Shown in pieces: positions 19,840-29,112 of a stretch of 64,000 nt of DNA. Every line of letters starts with the position of its first letter. The first letter of the stretch is position 1. The position numbers and the translations under genes are program-made. The notes beneath the pieces were generated by a model, which had not been told where the DNA came from, made no database searches, and worked only from the letters and a program-made list of their open reading frames with translations. Source of the stretch: Paraburkholderia edwinii (GTDB lineage: Bacteria; Pseudomonadota; Gammaproteobacteria; Burkholderiales; Burkholderiaceae); NCBI RefSeq assembly GCF_019428685.1, contig NZ_CP080095.1, positions 3,720,001 to 3,784,000 of the forward strand, read 5' to 3'.

Positions 19840-20112
19840 ATGAACAAACACGACGTCATCAATCAGGTTTCGACGGCAACCAGCCAAAGCAAGTCGAGTA
19901 CCTTGCAGACCGTCGACGCGATTCTCGATGCGGTCACACAGGCAGTATCGCGCGGCTAGCGGTTCAATTGCTCGGGTTTGGCACGTTTTCGTCAGGAGCG
20001 CGCCGAGCGGACGGGACGCAACCCGGCGACCGGTGCGCAAATGAAAATCCCTGCCGCCAAGACTGTCAGATTCTCAGCGGGAAAGGCGTTCAAGGAAACG
20101 GTTAATTCTTGA
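19840..20112 (+). pseudogene. HU/IHF-family DNA-binding protein, frameshifted
   Basis: AAGGAG precedes ATG at 19840. The frame MNKHDVINQVSTATSQSKSS to DAVTQAVSRG is the HU N-terminus, then TAG appears at codon 40. One base is missing at GGC-TA-GCG; the next frame reads [15 protein letters not shown] 2-base loss in a GC run (GGAGCGCGCC) then shifts again to [19 protein letters not shown] and closes [13 protein letters not shown]. Net loss is three bases, but the early stop remains. Intact HU proteins are abundant nucleoid proteins of about 90 residues. Confidence 0.85.
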
Positions 20113-20270
20113 CTTGTGCGCTCGATGATGCCGCGTATCGTCACGTGACAGACATAGACACTCGTCGGCGGGTAACCAGACCGTTGTGAGCGAAATGTGC
20201 GTCCAGCCTCAAGCGCGATGTCGACGCGCTCGCCTTCATTTATCTGCAAGCTTACGTGTCCAGGCTTTTT

Positions 20271-20747
20271 CTAGCGACGGTAATAATTAGCCATGCTAAA
20301 ATTGTCCCCAGACAACCATGCCGACAATGCGAATTTCTGCACCAGGATACCTTCGCACGTGAACTTCGTCTCAAAGAAGCCACCGGATTCCGCGGTCGCG
20401 ATACATGACGTGTAAGTGTCGATACCCTCAAGTGTCAGCGACGGCAAGCGGAACAGTTTGTCCACGTTGCCGACGCCCGGTTGAGCTGGCGGTGCAGGCA
20501 AGATGTCTGCCGGCAAATTCACATTTTCTGACTGAGTGATTTGTCCGTCGCCTTCGATGCGATGCAGGCACTTGCCCAGCAACTGTTGCTGGGCGAGCGT
20601 CTGCTTCAGATATTCCTGACCTGTACTGACGAGCGCAGCTTGACCGGCATGCCGATCATTGAGCCACCTTAGCGAACGCTCCACATTCTGCTCCAGCGCA
20701 TACGCGCCTCTCAGTTGATGCAGAAGATTTTGCCTTTGATCGACCAT
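20271..20747 (-). CDS. Divergent ferritin-like (DUF892-related) protein
   Basis: The start chosen is MVDQRQNLLHQLRGAYALEQ (20747), with AAGG upstream. The first two helices fit the YciE/YciF-related ferritin-like fold (ALEQNVERSLRWL, LKQTLAQQQLLGKCLHRI). The second half resembles the family in spacing (DTYTSCIATAESGGFFETKF, EGILVQKFALSAWL). Positions where relatives carry metal-binding Glu/His look replaced (for example LEGIDTY where HMEIASY is usual). It may be a decaying copy, or a non-metal relative; frame is open over 158 codons. Confidence 0.55.
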   Translation of the reverse strand: MVDQRQNLLHQLRGAYALEQNVERSLRWLNDRHAGQAALVSTGQEYLKQTLAQQQLLGKCLHRIEGDGQITQSENVNLPADILPAPPAQPGVGNVDKLFRLPSLTLEGIDTYTSCIATAESGGFFETKFTCEGILVQKFALSAWLSGDNFSMANYYRR

Positions 20748-21673
20748 AGTGACCTTGCGCATCTCGAACATGTGACGATACTGCTGCCATCTCCATTGCA
20801 CTTTTCGGGCTACGAACTACGACGTTGCTCAGAACGAAACGCGGCGACGCGCGCTGGCGCACTCTATCGGCAACGTTGTCCGTTCGCCGGTCAGCGCGTC
20901 GAGGCTCGGAGCGTGTAGAGCCGCCGGTCGGCAGGAAAAGGGCGAGACAACGGGACACCGCGCAGGAAGCGGGTGATTGACGAGTAGCAATCGCACCTGC
21001 CATACTCATTAATTAAAAATATGCGTCACGCTGCGCGCGATCAAGCCATTTCTGGTAACACTTTGTGGGGACCATCTGCCAGGTTGAACTGAGCCCACCG
21101 AAGCAGCTTTGGATCGCGTCGACACACGTACGGCTATTTCGCGCCACCACAGTTGGTGCGACGGTGACGAGGGCTACTGCCGCCGCGGTCACGGCTTTGC
21201 ATATTGGCGAACACCGGCGGGTGGGTCGTTCGGGGAGACGCGGAATGCTTTATTGTTCCTCGTGTGCCGTGGAACAAGGGCAACCTCACTGGACAAAAAG
21301 CTCCGTTGAAGCTGCTCGAGATGTGGCCATTCGGACGCGGCTGAAAATCTCATCGAACGTTCGCGAGTTCGCGATGTTCAATCTCGTGCTCCACAGCAAG
21401 CTTCGCGCATATGACCCGACACGTTTGCGTGCAGGATGTCTGTCACGGCAGTCATGTCGTATCCCGTGCCACAGTCATGCAGTAGAAAACGCAACGGCCA
21501 GTGCAATTCGAAATAACGGAGCCGACCGGGTTTAGGATCGAAGCGTGGAGTAAAGTCTGCCGACAATCTTTTCCCAAGCCGCGTACATACGTCGACCCAT
21601 CTATTCATCTATTGGCGCATCTATCGACGCGTCAAGCGTCCATCTGGACGGCACTGCTAACGGTACTCGTACC
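20748..21673. other. No clear gene upstream of the integrase remnant
   Basis: Overlapping short frames on both strands, none with domain signatures. Part of this may be decayed recombinase sequence, but I cannot align it by eye. Confidence 0.45.
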
Positions 21674-21829
21674 ATGCGACGCGTTAAAGCTTCGCTGATT
21701 TACCGCCGCGCCAAAAACCTTGGCGCGGTTCAGCCGCTCCTAGGGCTTGGCAAGCTTGAAAGCACCGTCCGCCATCTCGACATTGAGGTAGACGACGCAT
21801 TCGAGATGGCTGTGCAAATCGAGGTCTGA
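21674..21829 (+). pseudogene. C-terminal remnant of a tyrosine recombinase (phage-type integrase)
   Basis: The frame reads MRRVKASLIYRRAKNLGAVQ, PLLGLGKLESTVRHLDIEV and ends DDAFEMAVQIEV. It matches the C-terminus of integrases of the pattern HTMRRTKA..IYRRTKNLRAVQLLLGH.KLESTVRYLGIEVDDAL. The active-site His of LLGH is Leu here, the nucleophile Tyr of VRY is His, and the His of H-x-x-R upstream is absent. The rest of the enzyme is gone. Confidence 0.78.
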
Positions 21830-21931
21830 AGCGGTGGCCGGCGGGCGGTCGCTCTCCGGCCCATGACCCGGCCATTCATCTGAAGCAGGCGCGTTTCACT
21901 ATGGCGCACTACGGCGCACACGAGCTGCGCC

Positions 21932-22130
21932 TCAGCATAGCGCGTTGCCCGGTTGGACAGGAACAGTGAATTGAAAGGCAGCGCCATGCGGCATGATCGC
22001 GCTGACCCATATCCGCCCCCCGTGCGCTTCCACAATCGACCGGCAGATGGATAAACCCATGCCCATGCCCGCCGCCTTCGTTGTGTAAAACGCCTCGAAA
22101 AGGCGCTCGAGGTGTTCGGGTGTCAAACGC
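21932..22130 (-). pseudogene. Histidine-kinase ATPase fragment
   Basis: The frame contains LTPEHLERLFEAFYTTKAAG, MGMGLSICRSIVEAHGGRIW and FQFTVPV, the G1/F/G2 end of a HATPase_c domain. The N box, dimerisation domain and sensor are missing. On its upstream side the similarity stops abruptly near 22130. Confidence 0.75.
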
Positions 22131-22351
22131 AATCTCAGTCGACACAGGCTGTAGTAAATTACAACTGCGCGCGACATGCTGGTGTGTCCATGATTGCGTC
22201 ACCAGATTTGGTGGATACCAAAGTAGCCAAACTCGACGATTAGTTCCAGCCGGTAGAAATACTGCGGCGACATGCCGGCCGGCAGCTTCAGGATTGCCTC
22301 GTTCAGTCAGAACTGCGCCGACTCGATTGCCGAACTCCCAGCAGGTGATCA

Positions 22352-22753
22352 ATGACCAGTTGGCGGGAGGTGATTTACGTGACGAGTTACTGCCGTTCCT
22401 CACCAATTTCGCGCTGTATCGGAAATACCATCGTGCGCGGAGCGGAAGATACCCCGGTTATCGTGTGCGTCGCCAACGACGCTGCAGACGTAGTCCTGAC
22501 GGTCTCGAATGACGGGAATCCGATTCCGGAGCATTTGCAGCGCAGAGTGTTCGAGCCTTTTTGGAGACCACCATCGAGCGCGCCAGGCGGCGGACTTGGA
22601 CTTGGTTTGTTCATCTGCAAGCAGATCGTCGAAGCGCATTCCGGCACACTCGAGGTCGGTTCAACCGCTGACGTGGGGGCATGTTTTACCGTCAGGATTC
22701 CGTTCATCAGTTCATCATGCAGTCGGCGGACCCGATCTGACGTTGCATGGTGA
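22352..22753 (+). pseudogene. Second histidine-kinase ATPase fragment, opposite strand
   Basis: The core is VSNDGNPIPEHLQRRVFEPF then GGGLGLGLFICKQIVEAHSG and FTVRIP. The earlier residues only weakly resemble the N-box region. No HisKA or sensor precedes it. It is convergent with the CheB-CheR hybrid gene, and its 3' end lies about 70 nt from that gene's stop. Confidence 0.7.
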
Positions 22754-22820
22754 TGAGGCGTGATTCGTTGGCAGAAACCGGATGCGGATCGCTCGGTAAT
22801 CTTGAGTTCGGAATTTTGCA

Positions 22821-25800
22821 TCACGTCCGTGCACTCATCAGCCGGACGAGTTCTTCGGGATTCACGGGCTTCGTCAAGTGATGGTCGAATCCTGCGTCTG
22901 CAGAGCGGACGCGATCGGCTGGCAGACCATATCCGGTGACCGCGACGAGCGTCATGTAACGACCGTCTTCAGATGCGCGCAGTTGCCGTGCGACCTCATA
23001 ACCATCCATGTCGGGCAAACCAGTGTCGAGCAGGACGACGTTCGGCTTGAAGTGCGCCACAGCAGCGATGCCTGAAATACCATCCGGACGTGTTTCGACC
23101 TCGTGCCCCCTGACGGCCAGAAGCATGGCGAGCGCCTCCGCCGCGTCGGTGTTGTCATCGATGACAAGAATCCGTGCCGGAGGGGAACCCGTCACCGGTG
23201 TCCTTGCATCGCCGCCGTTCGCGCCATGGGGAGGCGCGCCGATCGGCAAGTCGACGATGAACTCGCTGCCTGTCGTAGCATCGCTGAGCGCCCTGACTGA
23301 GCCGCCGTGCAACTCCACCAGACGCTTGACCACGGACAGTCCCACTCCCAGTCCGCTGTTACGCTGGCCACCGGACGTCGGCCCCTGAACGAACATGTCA
23401 AACAGGCTCCCGAGCATCGCAGGCGGGATACCGCGTCCATTGTCCTTGATGCTGAGCGCCAGCCGATCCGCCGCAACGGACGCACGCACCGCGATTGATC
23501 CACCGGGCGCAGTGAACTTCGCCGCATTGATGACGATGTTCTCGATAACCTGCGACAGGCGCGTCGGATCCGCATACAGGAAGACCGGCTCGTCCGGGAG
23601 CCGGACAGACAGGCTGTGCCGCCGTTCGTCGACAATGGGCTGACAGACCTCGATCGCGCTCTGGACGACCGCCTTCAGTGTAACGGCCTGACGGTTCAGT
23701 TCGATACCTCCGCTCGTGATGCGCGTGATATCGAGCATGTCATTCACGAGGTGCATCATGGCCTTTCCCTGTCGCTCCACGAGCCCGGCAGCCCAGGCCT
23801 TTTTCGACTCTCCGGCCGCTTTTGATGTGAGCAGACCGGCAGCCGATACAAGCGCCGCAATCGGATTGCGCAACTCGTGGCCAAGCATCGCCAGGAACTC
23901 GTTTTTTCGCCGGTCGGCCAGTGCGAGTTGCTCGGCCCGCTCACGAAGGTAAGCATTGCTCATGCTGCGTTCAGTGAGATCGCGCTCTGTCGACGCCACG
24001 CCCACAAAATTTCCGCCATCGTCCCGCAGGATCGACATCGTCAGCCAGATGTTTACCACGCACCCGTCTTTGGCGACTCGCCGCGTCTCGTACGAATGCA
24101 ACGCTTCGTTGTGTAGCGCTTGCTGGATGAAGTCAAGGTGGTCCTGTCTGGCGCCAGGCGGCACCAGATCGGAGACGGACATCCGGAGGGCTTCCGCCTC
24201 GCTGTATCCGTATATCGTCGTGGCGGACCGATTCCACGCGAGGAAGTGACCTGTCCGGTCGAATACCGTGACGGCGTCGTTCGAATCCTGAACGACTGCT
24301 GCAAGATGTCGGGCGCGTTCGTCCGAACGCTTGACGTGAGTGATGTCCGTCCACGTGAGGACGGCGCCGGCAGACGGCTTGTCACGAACCGCTATGTAGG
24401 GGGAGATGCGGCGGACATACCATTGCCCGGTAGCGGTCTCGATTTCTCTCTCTGCATGGGCGGTCGCGCCGGAAAGCACCCGCTCCACGTCCGGCATCAG
24501 CGCGTCGCCCAGTGGCGCGCCGAGCACGTCCGCAATGGCGCGCCCGGTATCGACAGAGGCAAGGCCAAAGATCCTGCCCGCGCTGGGCGTAAATCGCTTG
24601 ATAAGGCCCTGCTGATCGAGAAGCAGGGTTGCGATTTCGGTACTGGCGAGGAGATTGGCCACGTCCTCGGTCATGGCCTCCAGCTCGCCGATTTTCTTTT
24701 CGAGTTGCGAATTCACCTCGTTTAACTGCTCGTTGACTGCTTGCAACTCTTCTTTCGACGTCTCGAGCTCTTCGTTGGCCGAGCGCAACTCCTCGTTCAT
24801 CGACAGGATTTCTTCGTTCGAAACCCGCAATTCGCTGTTGCTTTCCTCCAGTTCCTCGATCGTGCTGCCAAGCGCCGCCTGAGTCGTGCGAAGCTCGTTC
24901 TCGAGATGCCAGAGGTCCGAGTCGACTCCCGTGGGAGCAAACGCGGTTGGACGATCGATGACGGGCAGCCGCGCAAAGATAACGAGCAAGGCCTTGCCCG
25001 AGTGTGTCGTGTCGAAAGGCCGCGTCACGGTAATCCGGATGGCAGGTGCTTCGCCGTTCGACGCAATCTCGCTGACGGGTGTCGCGGTACCGTTCTCGTT
25101 AGCCCGGCGCAGCGCGATCCGCAACTTCAGTCGCAGGCCCTCCCGCGCCATGTCGAGAATATTGCCGGTCGGCTCACCCGCGGGCTGCCCCAGGTACTGA
25201 TCCGCAGCGCCGCTGACGTATAGGACCTGGTGCGACGGATTCACCAGTATTGACGCAGCATGCTGCTCGGCGAGCAGCGTTGCATTGACCAGTTCCGCAT
25301 ATCCCTTATTTCTGGCGCCCGCGCGGCTGGCTGGATGGAACTCCTCGCGTCGAATCGCGCGTGCGGGAAAGCGTTGGCCGGAAATCCCCGGCCCGGCGAC
25401 TGGATTGCGCTGGTAGATGCGCCATGCCTTGGACACTTCCTGGAAGTGGGTGGAGTCTGGATCGGTGCTCTCCGAGCGTCCAAGGAACAGATACCGCTTC
25501 GGGTTTAGCGCGAAATGAAATAGCTCGAACACCCGCTGCTGCGCTTCGGGCTCGAGGTAAATCAGCAGATTCCGGCAACTGATGAGATCGACCCGGGAGA
25601 ATGGCGGGTCCGCAATCAGGTTCTGTGGCGTGAAGAGAATCTTCTCACGCAGGTCCTGACGGACCTGATATCCGTCCTCATGGACATGGAAAAAGCGACG
25701 CAGACGCGCCTCGCCGAGCGGCACTGCAACGCCAGGAGCATAGACACCAGTACGGGCCCGCGCCAACGCCGAGCGATTGACGTCGGACGCAAGGATAAGG

Positions 25801-26840
25801 AACTTGCGCGATACCTTGCGTCTCTCGATCTCCTCGCTGAGTAACATGGCCATCGAATAGGCTTCCTCGCCCGTCGCGCACCCAGGCACCCACACGCGCA
25901 ACAGCTGGTCACCTTCGGGCTCGGCAAGAAGGCTCGCGAGGACACGCTCGGAAAGCACCTGCCAGGCGCCGGAGTCGCGGAAAAATTCCGTCACGCCGAT
26001 CATCATGTCGAGGCTCAGCGCCTCGGCTTCTTCAGTATGTTCTCTGAGTATGTCGCAGTAGGCGTCGAGGCTGCTTACCCGATTCACGGTCATACGGCGG
26101 GCGATGCGACGCTCCAGTGTGCCGCGCTTATAGCCCTTGAATTCTGACCCCGCGGCCGCGAGCGCCCTGAGCACCGGCTTGAGGTCGGGCGAATTTCCGT
26201 TCGCGTCCGGTGCGGGCAAATTCACGCGCTTTGAGCCGTCGATGTAGTCGATCAGCGCCGCCCCCATCTGCTCGACGGGCAGCACATAGTCGACCAGTCC
26301 TGTGGCGATGGCCTGCCTTGGCATCGTGCTGTGCTCCGCCGTCTCGGGGTCCTGAGCCATCACCATGCCACCCTCGGCCTTGATGGTGCGCAGCCCCGCG
26401 GCGCCATCCGCGTTGGCCCCGGTAAGCACGATCCCGATTGCCCGTTCGTGCTGGTCGGCTGCCAGTGACGTGAACAGCTGGTCGATCGGCATCGGAATTT
26501 CGGGCCGCCCGACAGCAGGCGCAAGTCTGAAAACACCGTGCGAAACCGTCACCGAGACTTTCGGCGGAATGACATAGACGTGCGCACTGAAGATGGGTGC
26601 ATTGTCTTCGATGGCCGACACCGTGAAGGAGGTGGCACCCGCGAGCAGTTCGACCAGATGGCTTTCGGAGTCCGGCGCCAGATGAACCACCACCACAAAA
26701 GCGGTGTCGTGCGGCACCCCGGAAGCTGCAGCGAAGAACCGGGCGAGTGCATGCAAAGCGCCGGCGGACCCACCAATGGCAACGATACGTGCGGCCAAAG
26801 GCAGCGGCCGCGTGAATGTGGGGCTATTTGAGTCGTTCAT
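22821..26840 (-). CDS. CheB-CheR-PAS-histidine kinase-receiver fusion, 1339 aa
   Basis: Domains in order: CheB methylesterase (about 15-205; Ser25 in GGSAGAL, His53 in VVHLAPD, Asp145 in GANADGAAG); CheR methyltransferase (about 222-478; TEFFRD 284-289, SAM loop WVPGCATGEEAY 317-328, SCRNLLIYL 421-429); a PAS-like stretch (about 515-625); a long Glu/Asn-rich coiled coil (about 645-730); two PAS domains (about 731-838 and 845-955); HisKA with His988 (LGHELRNP); HATPase (N box ENIVINAAKF near 1100, DNGRGIP, GLGVGLS); and a receiver with Asp1272 (VVLLDTGLP) and Lys in LTKPVN. All catalytic residues look present. No chemotaxis genes are nearby, so it probably runs a stand-alone phosphorelay. The frame is intact. 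Confidence 0.95.
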   Translation of the reverse strand: MNDSNSPTFTRPLPLAARIVAIGGSAGALHALARFFAAASGVPHDTAFVVVVHLAPDSESHLVELLAGATSFTVSAIEDNAPIFSAHVYVIPPKVSVTVSHGVFRLAPAVGRPEIPMPIDQLFTSLAADQHERAIGIVLTGANADGAAGLRTIKAEGGMVMAQDPETAEHSTMPRQAIATGLVDYVLPVEQMGAALIDYIDGSKRVNLPAPDANGNSPDLKPVLRALAAAGSEFKGYKRGTLERRIARRMTVNRVSSLDAYCDILREHTEEAEALSLDMMIGVTEFFRDSGAWQVLSERVLASLLAEPEGDQLLRVWVPGCATGEEAYSMAMLLSEEIERRKVSRKFLILASDVNRSALARARTGVYAPGVAVPLGEARLRRFFHVHEDGYQVRQDLREKILFTPQNLIADPPFSRVDLISCRNLLIYLEPEAQQRVFELFHFALNPKRYLFLGRSESTDPDSTHFQEVSKAWRIYQRNPVAGPGISGQRFPARAIRREEFHPASRAGARNKGYAELVNATLLAEQHAASILVNPSHQVLYVSGAADQYLGQPAGEPTGNILDMAREGLRLKLRIALRRANENGTATPVSEIASNGEAPAIRITVTRPFDTTHSGKALLVIFARLPVIDRPTAFAPTGVDSDLWHLENELRTTQAALGSTIEELEESNSELRVSNEEILSMNEELRSANEELETSKEELQAVNEQLNEVNSQLEKKIGELEAMTEDVANLLASTEIATLLLDQQGLIKRFTPSAGRIFGLASVDTGRAIADVLGAPLGDALMPDVERVLSGATAHAEREIETATGQWYVRRISPYIAVRDKPSAGAVLTWTDITHVKRSDERARHLAAVVQDSNDAVTVFDRTGHFLAWNRSATTIYGYSEAEALRMSVSDLVPPGARQDHLDFIQQALHNEALHSYETRRVAKDGCVVNIWLTMSILRDDGGNFVGVASTERDLTERSMSNAYLRERAEQLALADRRKNEFLAMLGHELRNPIAALVSAAGLLTSKAAGESKKAWAAGLVERQGKAMMHLVNDMLDITRITSGGIELNRQAVTLKAVVQSAIEVCQPIVDERRHSLSVRLPDEPVFLYADPTRLSQVIENIVINAAKFTAPGGSIAVRASVAADRLALSIKDNGRGIPPAMLGSLFDMFVQGPTSGGQRNSGLGVGLSVVKRLVELHGGSVRALSDATTGSEFIVDLPIGAPPHGANGGDARTPVTGSPPARILVIDDNTDAAEALAMLLAVRGHEVETRPDGISGIAAVAHFKPNVVLLDTGLPDMDGYEVARQLRASEDGRYMTLVAVTGYGLPADRVRSADAGFDHHLTKPVNPEELVRLMSART

Positions 26841-27046
26841 GGGGGACGTGGCGTGCGCTATTCATGCCAGTGTAACGGTTACGCAAAACGTTGCATGTGA
26901 ATTCGTTATCGCGATCAGCGCGAATGTCGCTTATGTCCGGCAATCAGCTAAACGCACGGTTTCTTCTCATTCTGCACGTAACCGTTACTGAGCATGACCG
27001 AGACATGGCTTATCGGTGAAATCTCATCATTGCCTTCACGGAGCAG

Positions 27047-27292
27047 CTACGCAATGAAATTGTGAGGCTCGTGTCGGGTCATATGCTCCGGCCCCAACGA
27101 ACGCCCCCATGCTGGGCACGACGGTCTGGTCTCCGCGAACAGGTAATCCAGGCCGTCGTGACATCCGTTGTGCGAAAGCCCTCGCAGCGTCGCCAGATAC
27201 CAGTGTGATCGGGAATCGTCATAGGTGCTTTCGACGATCGAGCCCTGGGGTCCGCACGGACAGGTGACGTGAGTAATTGTGCGTAATGCCAT
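27047..27292 (-). CDS. Small CPCG-motif protein, 81 aa
   Basis: The start MALRTITHVTCPCGPQGSIV (27292) has GGAGAG upstream. It carries CPCG at 11-14 and, near residue 62, CPAWGRSLGP, where relatives I recall have CPTCG, so a second zinc-binding Cys may be lost. The middle contains ESTYDDSRSHWYLATLRGLS. It is divergent from nothing obvious and sits just left of a long promoter-like gap before the hybrid kinase. Function unknown. Confidence 0.6.
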   Translation of the reverse strand: MALRTITHVTCPCGPQGSIVESTYDDSRSHWYLATLRGLSHNGCHDGLDYLFAETRPSCPAWGRSLGPEHMTRHEPHNFIA

Positions 27293-27502
27293 GAGGCTCT
27301 CCACAACGTCGGCGCCCGGCGCCGCCTTTTCTGCGCAATTCCATGCGCGCTCTTCGTGATCCCGTATCCCTGGCAGGCAGCAACGCCATCTTCGTCCCGA
27401 CGACCATGGCGGGCACGCCTGTTTGAACATTTCGCGCAGTCCGCGACAAAACGCCTTAACGTTCATTGCCGCGCCGGAACGATAGACGCTCGACGAGTGC
27501 TT

Positions 27503-28222
27503 TCAAGGGACGGTGCGACCGGGAATCGCCTCGCGCGCTGCGTCGCGCCGAAGCGGGACGTTACCAGTAGATGCGCCGACGGCTTCCTCGAACGGCGGTT
27601 GGTGGCGAAAACCCGCATGTCCCGACACGATGGCGATGATCGCGCCGACCATGAGCGCTGCAAACGAGAACCAGGAGGCGCGAGCTACGTTGCGTACAGC
27701 GGTATCGGCTGCCTGACGCGCGTCGGCCTGCGCTTGCGGACTTGACGCTTCGGCGGTGGCAGAGGCAATAGCGCCCTGAACGCGTTGCGCCAATGTACCT
27801 GCCGCCGTACCTGTTGCTCCCGACCGGTCCATTGTTGCGCCGACGGTTGCGCCGGTCGATGCTACGCTTCCGGCGACGCTCACCGCGCTGCCGAGCAGAG
27901 ATGTGGCTCCGTAGATGACCATCAGAATCATGACCGCCCAGGCCAGTAGCCCATGCAGCCACCCGAGCACGGGCGCACAGCGGCCCGCGAAGTATGAGCC
28001 GACAAAGACCGCAATGACCGTCATCACGATCAGGTATGCACCTGAGCTAAAGCCGAATCCCTGCAAGGGACTGGGCCGCGAAAGAGGCGCGAGAGCGGAC
28101 ATGCCAATCGTCGCGCCGAGTACGCTCAGGACGAAGTATGTGGTCAGCGAGAGAATGACGCCCGCGATCACGGAACCCCACGACACACGTGGGAGCCCGC
28201 TTTGGGTAGTCAGAATTTTCAT
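27503..28222 (-). CDS. Multi-pass inner-membrane protein, 239 aa (arm B copy)
   Basis: The start is MKILTTQSGLPRVSWGSVIAG at 28222, matching the arm A protein; the frame also opens further upstream, but that extension is not conserved. Same helices and same length as 5901-6620, with changes concentrated in the Thr/Ala-rich segment around residues 130-160. ATTAATTTTC motifs just upstream lie in an unusually AT-rich leader. Function unknown. Confidence 0.8.
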   Translation of the reverse strand: MKILTTQSGLPRVSWGSVIAGVILSLTTYFVLSVLGATIGMSALAPLSRPSPLQGFGFSSGAYLIVMTVIAVFVGSYFAGRCAPVLGWLHGLLAWAVMILMVIYGATSLLGSAVSVAGSVASTGATVGATMDRSGATGTAAGTLAQRVQGAIASATAEASSPQAQADARQAADTAVRNVARASWFSFAALMVGAIIAIVSGHAGFRHQPPFEEAVGASTGNVPLRRDAAREAIPGRTVP

Positions 28223-28559
28223 TAATTTTCCTATTAATTTGAAGTCCAAAAGATTTATAACAAGCATTCTTGTGTTCAACGTAAGCGAGCGCAACCGGTG
28301 TACCCCACAGGCAAAATCAAATGCTAAATGCGGATTCTGCCCCGGACGTTCGGCTTCGCTCCGACGCCGGCCAAGGCGTAGGGTTTACGCATCGCCGAAG
28401 AAGGCGAGAGGATCCGCGCAAAACGTGGGCGATCGCAGCGCGGGGTAGGCGACGCGCAAGTCCGCGTATGCGCCCGTGCGGAACATCGCGATTCGTCGGT
28501 CCCACCGTAGAGACAACGTGCCCGGGGACCGCCTGTTTCGCCTCACGTTGCGCCCCCGC
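28223..28559. other. Spacer where arm A carries mntH
   Basis: No gene seen. In arm A this interval holds the NRAMP pseudogene and the lipoprotein (about 1.8 kb). No remnant of either is evident here. Confidence 0.55.
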
Positions 28560-28637
28560 TCATATGCAGCCGCTGACTGAAAGCAAAACTGCGCCCAGCC
28601 ACACCAGCACCTGATAGGTGACCATCCACTCTTTCAA
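28560..28637 (-). CDS. 25-aa single-helix membrane peptide next to yciF (arm B)
   Basis: A TTG start at 28637 gives LKEWMVTYQVLVWLGAVLLS then VSGCI. It shares E-W-M-x-x-Y-Q-V-L-V-W with the arm A peptide (8418-8498) and ends in a Cys near the terminus. The start codon change from ATG to TTG leaves its expression uncertain. Confidence 0.5.
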   Translation of the reverse strand: MKEWMVTYQVLVWLGAVLLSVSGCI

Positions 28638-28702
28638 GGCGGATCCGCGAAATGGGCACGCGCTGCGCAGTTGCGAGCAGCGCGCTCCTACACCGAGCCG
28701 GT

Positions 28703-28983
28703 TCATTTGCCTAACGCTTCGGCTGCGATCTCCTCCTCCGCGAGGAGAGACAGCTTTACGTCCGTGGCCTTCTCTTCCTTCGGACCCCGCAAGATTCGAC
28801 AACCTGGTCGATCCGTTCAATCTGCCCCCGCGTTTCTTCCAGATGTGTCATGAAAGCCGTGCTCAGATCGGAATGTGTCGCCGCGCGGGCAAGCTTCGGC
28901 AGCGACTTCGTCATCTGCTTCTCCGCGCTGTATATGTCGGATAGCGAATGGATAAACAGATCGCTGATGCTCCTGGTGGTCAT
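28703..28983 (-). pseudogene. yciF: yciF with internal deletion (arm B)
   Basis: From 28983 the frame MTTRSISDLFIHSLSDIYSA to DQVVESCG is normal, then continues out of frame. The true tail, KEEKATDVKLSLLAEEE to AEALGK, is found in another frame directly after. About 75 codons between the second helix and the last helix are missing and the junction also shifts the frame. It sits in the normal place, 129 nt downstream of katN. Confidence 0.88.
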
Positions 28984-29112
28984 GGCTAACTTCCTGAATA
29001 GATGAAATCATGTAGATGTCTTGTATAAGACGTGAACGCTTTGTACCGTTTTGTCGCGATCTCAGTCGATCGACAAACCGCCTCCGTTTCAGGAAGGCGG
29101 CTTAAACTCCGG

